A DNA stretch of 64,000 bases from Planctomycetaceae bacterium (GCA_947474065.1 CANJHD010000004.1:1-64000), one strand, 5' to 3'. Counted from the first letter of the stretch, positions 36,075-45,077 are shown. The notes: a model not told the origin generated them from the sequence alone. Numbers and translations: made by a program.

Positions 36075-36160
36075 AAATGGCTCTCTCCGCAAAAGACTGT
36101 CCATTACTAAACACGCCCCTGCAAGCCCAATCGGGCATTACGGACCCTCGCTAGAGGAAT

Positions 36161-36172
36161 ATTTCGCGAAAT
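36161..36172. promoter_or_regulatory. Palindrome ATTTCGCGAAAT in the pilin divergent region
   Basis: A perfect 12-bp palindrome between the minor-prepilin operon and the major pilin gene; a candidate operator. It is next to a direct repeat ATTGCAGA at 36171-36178 and 36186-36193. Confidence 0.45.
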
Positions 36173-36193
36173 TGCAGATGCATTGATTGCAGA

Positions 36194-36201
36194 CCCCCCC
36201 C
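36194..36201. repeat. C8 homopolymer upstream of the major pilin gene
   Basis: Eight consecutive C residues, 101 bp before the pilin start. It could shift promoter spacing by slipped replication. Confidence 0.6.
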
Positions 36202-36287
36202 TTTGTTTCCGAGAGTATTGGTGTGACCGATTCAGGCAGAGTTGCCCGAGTGCGGATCACTGAAAGATTGATCCAGGCAGCAAACCA

Positions 36288-36294
36288 AGAGGAG
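36288..36294 (+). promoter_or_regulatory. Ribosome binding site of the major pilin
   Basis: AGAGGAG, 8 bases before ATG 36303, a strong site fitting a highly made protein. Confidence 0.75.
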
Positions 36295-36302
36295 TTCTCA
36301 CC

Positions 36303-36683
36303 ATGACGAACAGCACCAACAACAAGAAGATCACGACGCTCCGCAAGGGCTTTACGCTTATCGAAATCCTCATCGTTGTGGTGATCATCGGCGTCCTCGC
36401 GGCGCTCGTGGTTCCTTCAGTGACTGGCGCTCTTGATGATGCGAACATCGAAGCCGCTGATGCACGCGGTGGTCAGATCACCACCATGGTGACCCGACTC
36501 AACCAGTTTCAGCCCAATGGAGACACTATTGCTCTGACGAACGGCACTTCTTACAGCGCTACCGCGCTCAACAAGCTCGTTACCAATGGCTACTGCGCAG
36601 CTGAGGACTTGGTCAATCAGGTCGACGCTGCTAAGGGTTGGACATGGAGCGCCACCACACGCAAGTTCACCCCGACACCGTAA
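36303..36683 (+). CDS. Major pilin / major pseudopilin (GspG/PilA-like)
   Basis: A 126-residue prepilin. The leader ends at G16, and the mature protein starts FTLIEILIVVVIIGVLAALV with the conserved +5 Glu. A short head follows, with AADARGGQITTMVTRLNQ and a C-terminal WTWSATTRKFTPTP. The small size matches GspG-type subunits more than long PilA. It has its own strong ribosome site and a hairpin directly after it, so it is probably the most abundant product of the plus arm. Confidence 0.9.
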   Translation: MTNSTNNKKITTLRKGFTLIEILIVVVIIGVLAALVVPSVTGALDDANIEAADARGGQITTMVTRLNQFQPNGDTIALTNGTSYSATALNKLVTNGYCAAEDLVNQVDAAKGWTWSATTRKFTPTP

Positions 36684-36715
36684 TCGGACGCTAGGTGTTC
36701 AATTGCAAGAATTCC

Positions 36716-36745
36716 AGAGGCGTCGGCAGAAGTGCCGACGCCTCT
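36716..36745 (+). terminator. Strong hairpin between pilin and pilM
   Basis: A perfect 13-bp stem (starting AGAGGCGTCGG) with a GAAG tetraloop. No T-run follows, so it is more likely a partial attenuator or RNA-stabilising element that keeps pilin messenger in excess over pilM-C. Confidence 0.7.
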
Positions 36746-36767
36746 CTTCCGATACGGATGAGTAACT

Positions 36768-36773
36768 AGGAGG
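36768..36773 (+). promoter_or_regulatory. Ribosome binding site of pilM
   Basis: AGGAGG, 7 bases before ATG 36781. Confidence 0.8.
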
Positions 36774-36780
36774 CACCAGT

Positions 36781-38031
36781 ATGTTCGGATTCAAACACAA
36801 CACGGATCGTGGCAGTTGGATGCAACGCGGTCGATCCACTGCTCCGATCGCCGCTGACTTCGGACGCACAAGCATGCGCCTCCTGCAACTTGCACCAGGC
36901 GGCACCGACTACCGGTGCACTGCGGCCGCTGAGATCGCAGGCTCAATCTTTGAGGGAAATGGCCATCGAATGGACTCTGCGTCAATGGCGGAGCGCATCC
37001 GCGAGACGATCGCCGGGTTGAACTTCTCCGGCCAGCGTGTCATCGCCACCCTGCCGGCCGAATTGTTTCAGACCGACATCGCACGCCTTCCCGCCATGAC
37101 CGACCAGGAACTCACCGAAAGCGTCCGTTTCGAAGCGATTGACCGATTTGGCATCGATGGCGATAGTTCCGTCATTGGCCATCTTCGTCTTGGCGGCACC
37201 GCTGGCGGCAGCAACGAAGTTCTCATGATGGCAATCCCACGCGAGGCCGTAAACGCTGCTTCCAGTGTGATTTCATCAAATCACACTTCCGCGTTTCGTA
37301 TTGAGCATGCGGCGCTTGCTGCGCTTCGGGCAATCACTCGCCAGCGCAGTAGCGAGTGCGCTGACCCAGCTGAGTCGCGCGACTTCGCACTGCTCCACAT
37401 CGAAGATCGTGTGGCCACACTTATTCTTCTGCGCGACGGCGCGCTTTCGTTCCTGCGTGCTATCCGTGGCGACTGGGCTCCAGTCGGCATGACGATTCAT
37501 CGTCGCACTCACACCGGTCGGACACTGCATGGAAACGACACCGGGACCATCAGCCTCGGATCCGATGGCGTTGATGACACCGGAACCGCATGGCGTTGGT
37601 GTGCACTTGCCGAGGAAACCCTGCGTTGCCTACGTCATGTCGAGCACAGCGCGGGCGGTTGGTGGCCGAAAGAGATTGTGTTGACAGGCCCTGCCGCAAC
37701 TGATCCACAGGCCGCGGCGACGATTGAAAGCGTCTGCGGCGTGCGTTCTTCTCTTGCGATGCCTATTCGAATCATTCGTGACCCCGAGGCATGCATTCAT
37801 GGCAACGCTTGGGTCGCTGCTGTCGGAGCAGCATGCACAGAACTACCGGTTCTTCTGCGGAACATTCGAGTTGCCACAGAGTCGTTGCCACAGCGCGGCG
37901 GCCGTACCACCTTCGGCGGGCGAGGCGGCCCACGAACCAGCGCTAGCAGTATTGGCCTCGACGCCGAGCCAAAGGCAGTCACTCGTCACGAATCCTCGAC
38001 CCGTACTTCAACTGCAGGAGCAGCCGCATGA
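36781..38031 (+). CDS. pilM: Type IV pilus assembly protein PilM-like (actin fold)
   Basis: A 416-residue cytosolic protein with the actin-like ATPase fold of PilM. PIAADFGRTSMRLLQL is the phosphate-1 type motif, VIATLPAELFQTDIARLP and LTESVRFEAIDRF match the PilM-type SHS2 region, and FALLHIEDRVATLILLRDGA is the second phosphate-type segment. In T4P systems PilM binds the PilN tail and links the inner-membrane ring to PilB. It heads a run of six overlapping genes, and its stop overlaps pilN by ATGA. Confidence 0.87.
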   Translation: MFGFKHNTDRGSWMQRGRSTAPIAADFGRTSMRLLQLAPGGTDYRCTAAAEIAGSIFEGNGHRMDSASMAERIRETIAGLNFSGQRVIATLPAELFQTDIARLPAMTDQELTESVRFEAIDRFGIDGDSSVIGHLRLGGTAGGSNEVLMMAIPREAVNAASSVISSNHTSAFRIEHAALAALRAITRQRSSECADPAESRDFALLHIEDRVATLILLRDGALSFLRAIRGDWAPVGMTIHRRTHTGRTLHGNDTGTISLGSDGVDDTGTAWRWCALAEETLRCLRHVEHSAGGWWPKEIVLTGPAATDPQAAATIESVCGVRSSLAMPIRIIRDPEACIHGNAWVAAVGAACTELPVLLRNIRVATESLPQRGGRTTFGGRGGPRTSASSIGLDAEPKAVTRHESSTRTSTAGAAA

Positions 38032-38759
38032 GCAATGCGTCGGCCGAGTTCATTGTCGACTTCCTCCCCCGTGAGGTCCGCCGGCGCGGCGTGCTAGTTA
38101 CTTCGCGCCGCCGCAGCATGTTGCTGCTTGGACTTCTCGGCGTGATGGTGGTGGGCGTTGCCGGCCACTCGTTGAATCGTTTCCACGAAGCAGAAGCGCG
38201 CAGGGGCGTCTCACTCGCACTGACCACCAACGCCACGAAGGTAGATGATGTCATCGACCGCCTCGCTGCCGAACAGCGCGAACTGCACCGCTATCTCAGC
38301 GTGTACGACCGCCTGGCACTCCCCATTGAGCAGAGCGACATCATTGCCACCATCACCAATCTCATGCCGGAGCGCAGCAGCCTTTCGATGCTTCGCATGG
38401 AAGTGAAGGAATCTGCGAGCGGCAAGTCGAACGATAGCAATGCCAATGCGCAAGCAAATGCGAAGTCCGCTGCGGCGCCAGCCAATGCTGGCAATGTTCC
38501 GACAGCTGCGCCGGCCCGTTGGATGGAAATCACCATCCATGGCTACGCCGCAGACAACGCTGATCTCTATGAGTTCGAGCGCAAACTGACAAACACCAAG
38601 CCGTTTACTGCGGTCACGGTCTCTGAGAATAAGCCGACCGACATTGCCCGCGGACGCATCCAGGAGTTCGCCGTGAATTGCCGGATCGACCTCGATGTCC
38701 AATACGTGCGATCAGACGGAAATTCAGTGGCGGCAGTTGCCAAGGGAGCCTCACGATGA
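38028..38759 (+). CDS. pilN: Pilus assembly protein PilN-like
   Basis: A 243-residue bitopic protein. A short cytosolic N-terminus, ASAEFIVDFLPREVRRRGV, resembles the PilM-binding INLLP-type tail. Then come a membrane helix (SMLLLGLLGVMVVGVAGHSL), a coiled coil, and a periplasmic ferredoxin-like domain. The region at about 135-160 is rich in Ala/Asn linkers. It starts within the pilM stop (ATGA). Confidence 0.85.
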   Translation: MSNASAEFIVDFLPREVRRRGVLVTSRRRSMLLLGLLGVMVVGVAGHSLNRFHEAEARRGVSLALTTNATKVDDVIDRLAAEQRELHRYLSVYDRLALPIEQSDIIATITNLMPERSSLSMLRMEVKESASGKSNDSNANAQANAKSAAAPANAGNVPTAAPARWMEITIHGYAADNADLYEFERKLTNTKPFTAVTVSENKPTDIARGRIQEFAVNCRIDLDVQYVRSDGNSVAAVAKGASR

Positions 38760-39397
38760 CCTCAATGCGACTTGCCAATCTGCACATACGCGAACGTTTC
38801 GACCGAGACACCGTGGTCCTAGCGATCGCGCCGGCAATCGCAGCGGTCCTGATTACTGGGCTATTTGCTGTTCCAAATTATGCCCGCGCCCTGCGCATGC
38901 AAGACGAAGCTCAGCGCCTTGAAGCGGTGAGCAGTGAGAACATCTCACAGAAGAACAATCTTCAGCTTCTCGAGCGAAATGTTGCCAGTCTGCGTGAGGA
39001 ATACAGCCACCGCTGCCGGCCACTCGCCGAGGGCACTGATCGTGACCACCTGCTATCGACCATTACCCGTCCGACTGACGGAACTGTCGTGCGCGAGCAA
39101 TCCATTCGCACCAGCGCACTCGCACAGGTTGACGGTATTGCCATCGGGGCCCCGGTATCGCGCCGGGATGTGACCGTGGAGATGTCTGCATCATTTGAAT
39201 CAATCTTTGGGGTGCTCGATGCCGCAGAGGGCGTGAACCAGCTCGTCACTCCGCGTTCAGTAGAGATCGTGGTGACGAGCACACCATTGGAACAGTCCAC
39301 CTCCGGCAACGCCACCGTGCGTGCCACCATCGTGTTTGAAGAGTGGTTTGAGCATGCGCCAGCACAGAACCCAGCCGCCCCGGAGGCTCGCCGATGA
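38756..39397 (+). CDS. pilO: Pilus assembly protein PilO-like
   Basis: A 213-residue protein from ATG 38756 (ATGA overlap with pilN). One membrane helix (VVLAIAPAIAAVLITGLFAV) is followed by a coiled coil (AEAVSS-type heptads through LLERNVASLREEY) and a small periplasmic domain. Position and architecture identify it as PilO; sequence conservation is weak. Confidence 0.8.
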   Translation: MTSMRLANLHIRERFDRDTVVLAIAPAIAAVLITGLFAVPNYARALRMQDEAQRLEAVSSENISQKNNLQLLERNVASLREEYSHRCRPLAEGTDRDHLLSTITRPTDGTVVREQSIRTSALAQVDGIAIGAPVSRRDVTVEMSASFESIFGVLDAAEGVNQLVTPRSVEIVVTSTPLEQSTSGNATVRATIVFEEWFEHAPAQNPAAPEARR

Positions 39398-39957
39398 GCG
39401 CGCCCATTGCTAGCCGCTGGACTGAACTGTGCAGCCGCTTGGGTGTGCAACCGAAGCAGTTTGCCATTCTTTCCGCCGCCGTGTGCTTGACGGTAGGAGC
39501 ACTCGGATTGAAGACGGTGTTCAAGCCTGCGAAGGCTGTCGCCGCGTCAGAGGTGGATGTCAATCCTGCGTTAGAGTCGAGTAGCCCAGTGGCTGCAATC
39601 GCACGGCACCGCGTAGAACTCGTCCTGGAGTCCCACCCCGTCCGCGACCCGTTTCGACCATTCTTTATGTCGACTGAGACGTCCAACGCTCCAACTCCGA
39701 GCGCGGGCGTAGCAACTGGCGCTCCCGCACCCGCTGGATTGCACCTACGGGCGATTATTGCTGGTGAATATGCAGTAATCGGGGAAGAAACGGTGGCAGT
39801 GGGCGACGAAGTATCAGACAGTGATGGGCGTCGCTTCGTAGTTGAAGAAATTCAGGAGCGACGCGTGGTTCTCCGTGACGGGGGACGGCGCGCTGAACTT
39901 GGATACGCGTCTACCGGACGCGCTTCGGAGAAGTCTACGAAGGGAGCACGTAAGTGA
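39394..39957 (+). CDS. pilP: Pilus assembly protein PilP-like
   Basis: A 187-residue protein with one N-terminal membrane helix (FAILSAAVCLTVGALGLKTV) in place of the usual lipid anchor. It has a linker with HPVRDPFRPF and a C-terminal beta domain (LRAIIAGEYAVIGEETVAVG, then EIQERRVVLRDGGR) typical of PilP/GspC HR domains that contact the secretin. ATGA overlaps with both neighbours. Confidence 0.78.
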   Translation: MSAPIASRWTELCSRLGVQPKQFAILSAAVCLTVGALGLKTVFKPAKAVAASEVDVNPALESSSPVAAIARHRVELVLESHPVRDPFRPFFMSTETSNAPTPSAGVATGAPAPAGLHLRAIIAGEYAVIGEETVAVGDEVSDSDGRRFVVEEIQERRVVLRDGGRRAELGYASTGRASEKSTKGARK

Positions 39958-41744
39958 ATCATGGAGTCGATCACGGTGGCTACGGAGTAAAGCGCGATGC
40001 TGCGCCAAGCCGGCCGTACAACATTGAGCTTGCGACGCTTCCACCGCTTGGCCAGATTCTGGTCGAGGACGGAACGCTCACCACAGATCAATTGCGCCAA
40101 GCTCTTGCAGCGCAGGTTCGCGGCGGGCAACGCCTGCTCCTCGGCGAAGTGCTGATTCAAATGGGATTGGTAGACAAGACCGTCCTACTCCAGGCGGTTG
40201 CCAAGAATCGCGGCGTCGAATTCGTTCTTGAGCCTGCGGCTCTCTTTGAAGAAGGAGCCATGGCGCTCATTCCGGAGAGCCTTCGCAAAGAGCACCGCGT
40301 CTGCGCGCTGTTCTTGGCTGGAACCGAACTAGTGGTTGCCACTGCAGACCCACAGAATTTCTTCGTTGAGGAATTGATCGCCCGCGAGACTGGCTTCAAA
40401 GTGCGCTTTGTCGCTTCGCCTGATGAGCGCATCGATGCGCTTCTGAGCGACCCAACTCGCGCTGCAGAGAATGTCAACAAGCAAGCCGAGGAGCTGGTTG
40501 CTGATCTCTTTGACGGCACCGACGAAGCTGACTATCAACTGCAGGAGAAGCGCGTTGAGGAAATGATGGGCTTCGACGCGACCGACGATGTCGGACCAGT
40601 CGTGAAGCTTGTCAATTTCATGATCTGCAGCGCTGCTGCCGAGGGTGCGAGCGATATTCACGTAGAGCCTGACGAAGGCCACCTGCGGGTTCGCTATCGC
40701 ATCGACGGTGTTCTCTTTCACAAGATGAGCCCACCGTACCGCATGCACGCCGCCATCTCGAGCCGCGTGAAGATCATGGCGCACATGGACATCTCTGAGC
40801 GCCGCGTGCCACAGGACGGCGAGATTTCCGTTCGCGTAAAGGGCCGTGCGATTGACCTGCGCGTCAGCACCCTGCCTGGAAAGTTCGGCGAGAAGATCGT
40901 GATGCGAATCATCGATGTCTCAACTGCCAAGCTTGGACTTGAGAAACTTGGTTTCCGTCCGAAGATGCTTGAGACTTTCCAAGGCGTCATCGACCAGCCC
41001 TATGGCATTGTCTTGGTGACTGGACCGACTGGCTCAGGAAAGTCGACCACTCTGTATTCCGTGCTTGGTACTTTCGACACGGTCGCTAACAACGTGTCGA
41101 CGGTTGAAGATCCGGTAGAAGCCAACCTGCAGGGAGTGCATCAGGCACAGATCAATCCGAAGGCGGGTTTCACATTCTCTGGTGCACTTCGCGCCCTGCT
41201 CCGCCAGGACCCGGACATCATCATGGTCGGTGAAATTCGTGACGGCGAGACTGGTCAGATTGCTGTTCAGGCCGCACTCACTGGTCACTTGGTGCTCAGC
41301 ACCCTGCACACCAACGATGCGCCAAGTTCAATCACACGTCTCCAGAATCTTGGCGTCGAGCCATTCTTGGTGGCCGCCAGTTTGAAGGGTGTTCTTGCGC
41401 AGCGTTTGGTGCGCCGCATCTGCAGTCAGTGCAAGCAAGAGTTTGCACCCGACGCTCAGCAACTGAAATCCCTTGGCGAATACGCACCGATGTGCAGTCG
41501 CCTCTGGAAGGGCATCGGATGCCGCAAGTGCCATGACACCGGTTTGTCCGGACGACTGGGCGTTTATGAATTGATGGTGCCCGACGAGGCGCTCATCGAC
41601 GCGATCTGCGCCAACTCTGAGCCAGCCAAGATCCGCGAAGTTCTCAAGGCCGGCGGATTCAGCACTCTTTGGGACGATGGCGTGCAGAAGGTGCTTGAAG
41701 GAATGACCACAATCGAGGAGGTCTATGGTGCCTGCCGCCGCTGA
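39954..41744 (+). CDS. pilB: Pilus extension ATPase PilB/GspE
   Basis: A 596-residue hexameric ATPase. The N-terminal MshEN/T2SSE-N type domain includes LPPLGQILVEDGTLTTDQL. Walker A is GPTGSGKS at 357-364, with the Asp box and Walker B (LLRQDPDIIMVGEIRDGET) and the His box (LSTLHTNDAPSS) following. The four-cysteine zinc module is CSQCKQEF and CRKCHDTGL. This is the extension-type enzyme; no retraction ATPase gene is in the window. The ATG overlaps pilP, and the C-terminus overlaps pilC by 20 bp. Confidence 0.95.
   Translation: MNHGVDHGGYGVKRDAAPSRPYNIELATLPPLGQILVEDGTLTTDQLRQALAAQVRGGQRLLLGEVLIQMGLVDKTVLLQAVAKNRGVEFVLEPAALFEEGAMALIPESLRKEHRVCALFLAGTELVVATADPQNFFVEELIARETGFKVRFVASPDERIDALLSDPTRAAENVNKQAEELVADLFDGTDEADYQLQEKRVEEMMGFDATDDVGPVVKLVNFMICSAAAEGASDIHVEPDEGHLRVRYRIDGVLFHKMSPPYRMHAAISSRVKIMAHMDISERRVPQDGEISVRVKGRAIDLRVSTLPGKFGEKIVMRIIDVSTAKLGLEKLGFRPKMLETFQGVIDQPYGIVLVTGPTGSGKSTTLYSVLGTFDTVANNVSTVEDPVEANLQGVHQAQINPKAGFTFSGALRALLRQDPDIIMVGEIRDGETGQIAVQAALTGHLVLSTLHTNDAPSSITRLQNLGVEPFLVAASLKGVLAQRLVRRICSQCKQEFAPDAQQLKSLGEYAPMCSRLWKGIGCRKCHDTGLSGRLGVYELMVPDEALIDAICANSEPAKIREVLKAGGFSTLWDDGVQKVLEGMTTIEEVYGACRR
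41715..41721 (+). promoter_or_regulatory. Ribosome binding site of pilC inside pilB
   Basis: GAGGAGG, 3 bases before ATG 41725, inside the last codons of pilB. It supports the overlapping start. Confidence 0.75.
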
Positions 41745-43014
41745 GAAAATCATTGAAACTGGTGCTCCCACTCGGAAGTTCACCTACCGCGCACGTCGCT
41801 CGGACGGCGGAGCGTTGGTCAGGGGCGTCGTGGAAGCCCACGATCATGCAGCAGCAGTACGCGAGCTCCGCCATCAGGGTCTCGCGATTTTGTCTGTTGA
41901 ACTTGGCGATATCGCAGCGTCGGTTGGTCAAGAGTCAGACCCCGCACGTCTGCGTCGCCGACTCTCTCGGGCGATGTCGAAGGACGATGTAGTTTCATTC
42001 TGCCAACAACTATCCGTGATGCTCCGCACCGGCGTACCACTTGCAGAATCGCTGGACACCTTTGCTGAACAGGCCTCCAAGAAGGATGTTGCCGAGTTTG
42101 TTCGATTGATCCGCTCCGACGTCTGCGAAGGCGAAGATTTCAGTGCCGTTCTTGGCAAGTACCCACGGGTATTTCCTGCGCTCTTGGTTTCCTTGATGCG
42201 AGCTGCTGAAGCGTCGGGAAAGTTGGATGAAATGCTCTCGCGCGTATCCAAGGATCTCTCCAAGGCGCGCCGGACGAGCAAACAGATCAAGGGCGCGATG
42301 ATGTATCCCGCCATCATGCTGTTCGTTGCAGTGCTTGCCGTAGCCATCATCATGGTCTTCGTGCTTCCAAAGTTTGGACCGCTCTTTCGGGCGCAAGGCG
42401 ATCGTCTGCCAGCACCGACGAAAGCACTGGTATGGCTCAGTGGATTCCTCCGCACGGGCTGGATGATCTATGGACCCGTCATCGCTGCAATCGTCGGCGG
42501 TACTTGGTGGTACTTACGCACTGAAGCTGGGCGAATCACCCTTGATACCGTGAAACTTCGGATGCCCGTCCTTGGACATATGTTCCGATGCCTTTATTTG
42601 GTGCGATTCTCAAGCACTATGGCCACTCTGCTTTCAGCGGGTGTTTCATTGATTGACGTGGTTCGTATCTGCCGCGAAGTCACTGGAAACGTCCACTACA
42701 CCAAGCTATGGATCCTCCTTGAGGACCGCATCAGTAAGGGTCAAGAGATTGCGCCCACTTTCCGTGAGTTTGACTTCGTGCCGCGCAATGTCGTAGCGAT
42801 GATCGCGAGCGGCGAGAAGTCTGGACGGCTTTCCGAAGTGCTTGAGCACGCCGCGGCTGCAGCGGAAGATGACCTTGATATTGCTGTCAAGTCAACCACC
42901 AGCATGGTGGAACCAATCATGATCGTCGGCATGGGCTTGGTGGTCGGCGGTATTGCATCTGCAATGCTGCTACCAATCTTCAACATGTCGAAGAACATGC
43001 GCCCGGGGCACTGA
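41725..43014 (+). CDS. pilC: Pilus inner-membrane platform protein PilC/GspF
   Basis: A 429-residue platform protein. The N-terminal cytosolic part starts KFTYRARRSDGGALVRG. Two T2SSF domains follow: the first with FCQQLSVMLRTGVPLAESL, the second with FSSTMATLLSAGVSLIDVVR. The three membrane helices include AIMLFVAVLAVAIIMVFVLP and IMIVGMGLVVGGIASAMLLP. Length is standard. It is the last gene of the plus arm, and its stop codon sits in a palindrome shared with the convergent kinase gene. Confidence 0.95.
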   Translation: MVPAAAEKIIETGAPTRKFTYRARRSDGGALVRGVVEAHDHAAAVRELRHQGLAILSVELGDIAASVGQESDPARLRRRLSRAMSKDDVVSFCQQLSVMLRTGVPLAESLDTFAEQASKKDVAEFVRLIRSDVCEGEDFSAVLGKYPRVFPALLVSLMRAAEASGKLDEMLSRVSKDLSKARRTSKQIKGAMMYPAIMLFVAVLAVAIIMVFVLPKFGPLFRAQGDRLPAPTKALVWLSGFLRTGWMIYGPVIAAIVGGTWWYLRTEAGRITLDTVKLRMPVLGHMFRCLYLVRFSSTMATLLSAGVSLIDVVRICREVTGNVHYTKLWILLEDRISKGQEIAPTFREFDFVPRNVVAMIASGEKSGRLSEVLEHAAAAAEDDLDIAVKSTTSMVEPIMIVGMGLVVGGIASAMLLPIFNMSKNMRPGH

Positions 43015-43035
43015 CTATGCTTTCGTAGTCAGTGC
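43008..43035. terminator. Palindrome carrying both stop codons of convergent genes
   Basis: A perfect 10-bp inverted repeat (GCACTGACTA ... TAGTCAGTGC) with an 8-base loop. The left arm holds the pilC stop (43012-43014) and the right arm holds the kinase stop (43029-43031). It is probably a bidirectional end signal. Confidence 0.75.
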
Positions 43036-45077
43036 ACGCGAATGCGAATGCGATTGTTCGCTTCATCAGCGCGCACCGCAAGACGCGCTTCGCCGGTCGA
43101 TTGGTGCGTTCCGTGTTCGATCAACAACGGCTTGCCTGACGAATCGACGGCCGTCAGTACGATCGGTGGTGCATCCCAGGCCCCTTCGCGTTGCACGAAT
43201 GGCACCTCAACGCACCATGTGCCAGCCGTCAACTCCCGCGCCTCCGGTGCGGTGATCCGAAGCACTGCCCCGCGCGGCAATTGACCAACTTCAAGCGTGA
43301 ATAGCCGAGGGAGGCGTTCAACAGTTGCGAGCGGTTGCATGTTGAGCGCGAGGATTGGAGTGTCCGCGCCCGACCACCGAGCACGCGCATTGCCCCACCC
43401 TTCCAAGGAAACCTCAACGGCATGAACTGCTTCCGACGCCGGAATCAAGATCACAGCAGGCGTACGCCCACGCGGCGTGCCGTCAACTGTGACCGATGCC
43501 CCAGGCGGGGCGCTCAGCACCCGAAACTCCGACATGCGAATGCCCGGAGCGGGCGCAACTGGACCCGAAGGCGTCGAACTGCCCGTATTTCCAGAAGGCG
43601 CGCCGCTATCAGGAGCGGCGCCTGTTGCATTGCCAATCCAAGCGCGACCGCGCGCGAGCAAGGCGCGCACATCAATCAGCCCGAGTGACATGGCGAGCGC
43701 GGTAGCAACAGCGCAGACGAGCAGAAATCCGCCGATCCACGCACCGCGACGCGGAGCCCGCGCCGAAGGCGCCGTTCTTGGACCGCTTTCCCCGACCCGC
43801 ACAACGCCACCCGCACTTATCACTAGGCGTGGTCGGTCCGTGTCGGTCTGCAAGCCAACCTGCGACCCGTGTGCCGTGTTCGCTGGTGCCGGCGCTGGAG
43901 TGCTCGATGAAACTCGCGAGCCATTCACCATCCAACCACGAAGTCGCAGCGCTAGGGCACGCGCGTCGTCCGGGCGCTTCGACTTCTCCCGTCGCAGCCC
44001 GTCCATGACAATGGCTGCGAGTTGATCATCAATCCGCGGATTGCAGTGGCGCACATCCGCCGGCTCGGTCTCACACACCACGCGCGCGGCCTCATGCACT
44101 GGCAAACCGCGCAGATCGTGCGGCTGAATCCCGGTGAGCAATTCGTATAGCACGGCGCAAAGCGCATACACATCGGTGCGGGCATCAATGCCGCGCGGGT
44201 CGGCAATGAACTGCTCTGGGCTCATGTACTGCATCGTGCCAACAAGTTGACCAGTTTCTGTGCGAATGGTGGCAGCTGCGTTGTCGACAGAAATCGCTCG
44301 AGCGACGCCGAAATCGATCACCTTCACGCGACCATGGCGATCAACCAAGATGTTCTGCGGCTTGATGTCGCGGTGAACATATCCCTCGCGATGCGCAAAG
44401 CCAACGGCATCGCACGCTTGCAGAAATGCATCGACGGTTTCGCGGATTCCAAGTCGCTCTTGGAATACATGATCGGAAATATTCTGCACGCCATCGATAT
44501 ATTCCATGACGATGTACGGGACATCAATATCCGCGTCTTGCTCAATACCTGCGCGAAACACTGTGGCAATTCCTGGATGGCGCAATTTTTCTAGGAGACG
44601 TCCTTCGCGATCAAAGCGCTTTCGCACATCTTCATCGCGATGTGTGCGCAGCAATACTTTCAGCGCTACGCGATTTCCTGATGACAAATCAGTGCCGAGG
44701 TAGACGCGACCCATGCCGCCTGATCCCACTACCCGCTCGATTTTTACTCCGCCAAACTCTTTGCCGACGAGTGGATCCATAGCGCGAGCAGCATCCCTCG
44801 GCTTCTTCTCGTCAACTTCAGCTACCCCCGCATTCGAGTTGGCTAAGTCATCGCTTGCCACCGCAATAGTGCCGCCCGTGCGCGGACGTTCATCTTCGCC
44901 CGGCTCAACCTTCGAAGGACTCCACACACGCGTCGGGTCAGATGCCAGTGCATTCTCGACCGCGCGACGCGTTTCCTGGTCAAGCCGGAATCCATCAAGG
45001 AACGCACGTCGCTCTGCCGTTGGCAAGCGCCGCGCAGCGTCGGCAAGTTCCGCGATGCGGGCTCGGTCTGCGTTCAT
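43029..45077 (-). CDS. Ser/Thr protein kinase with transmembrane helix and PEGA domain
   Basis: A 682-residue protein. A roughly 100-residue N-terminal region precedes the kinase domain (about 105-375). It has the glycine loop GSGGMGRV (118-125), K140 in VALKVL, the catalytic HRDIKPQN (D237), DFGVAR and the SPEQF activation end. A proline-rich linker leads to one membrane helix (WIGGFLLVCAVATALAMSLG). The outside part carries a PEGA-type domain (PGASVTVDGTPRGRTPAVI). All catalytic residues are present. It converges on the pilus operon, which may or may not reflect control of pili. ATG 45077 is used. Confidence 0.93.
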   Translation of the reverse strand: MNADRARIAELADAARRLPTAERRAFLDGFRLDQETRRAVENALASDPTRVWSPSKVEPGEDERPRTGGTIAVASDDLANSNAGVAEVDEKKPRDAARAMDPLVGKEFGGVKIERVVGSGGMGRVYLGTDLSSGNRVALKVLLRTHRDEDVRKRFDREGRLLEKLRHPGIATVFRAGIEQDADIDVPYIVMEYIDGVQNISDHVFQERLGIRETVDAFLQACDAVGFAHREGYVHRDIKPQNILVDRHGRVKVIDFGVARAISVDNAAATIRTETGQLVGTMQYMSPEQFIADPRGIDARTDVYALCAVLYELLTGIQPHDLRGLPVHEAARVVCETEPADVRHCNPRIDDQLAAIVMDGLRREKSKRPDDARALALRLRGWMVNGSRVSSSTPAPAPANTAHGSQVGLQTDTDRPRLVISAGGVVRVGESGPRTAPSARAPRRGAWIGGFLLVCAVATALAMSLGLIDVRALLARGRAWIGNATGAAPDSGAPSGNTGSSTPSGPVAPAPGIRMSEFRVLSAPPGASVTVDGTPRGRTPAVILIPASEAVHAVEVSLEGWGNARARWSGADTPILALNMQPLATVERLPRLFTLEVGQLPRGAVLRITAPEARELTAGTWCVEVPFVQREGAWDAPPIVLTAVDSSGKPLLIEHGTHQSTGEARLAVRADEANNRIRIRVH

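Noticed and set aside
36202-36302. Sigma-54 promoter before the pilin gene
   Set aside because: No GG and GC pair with 10-base spacing in a TGGCAC-type context was found.
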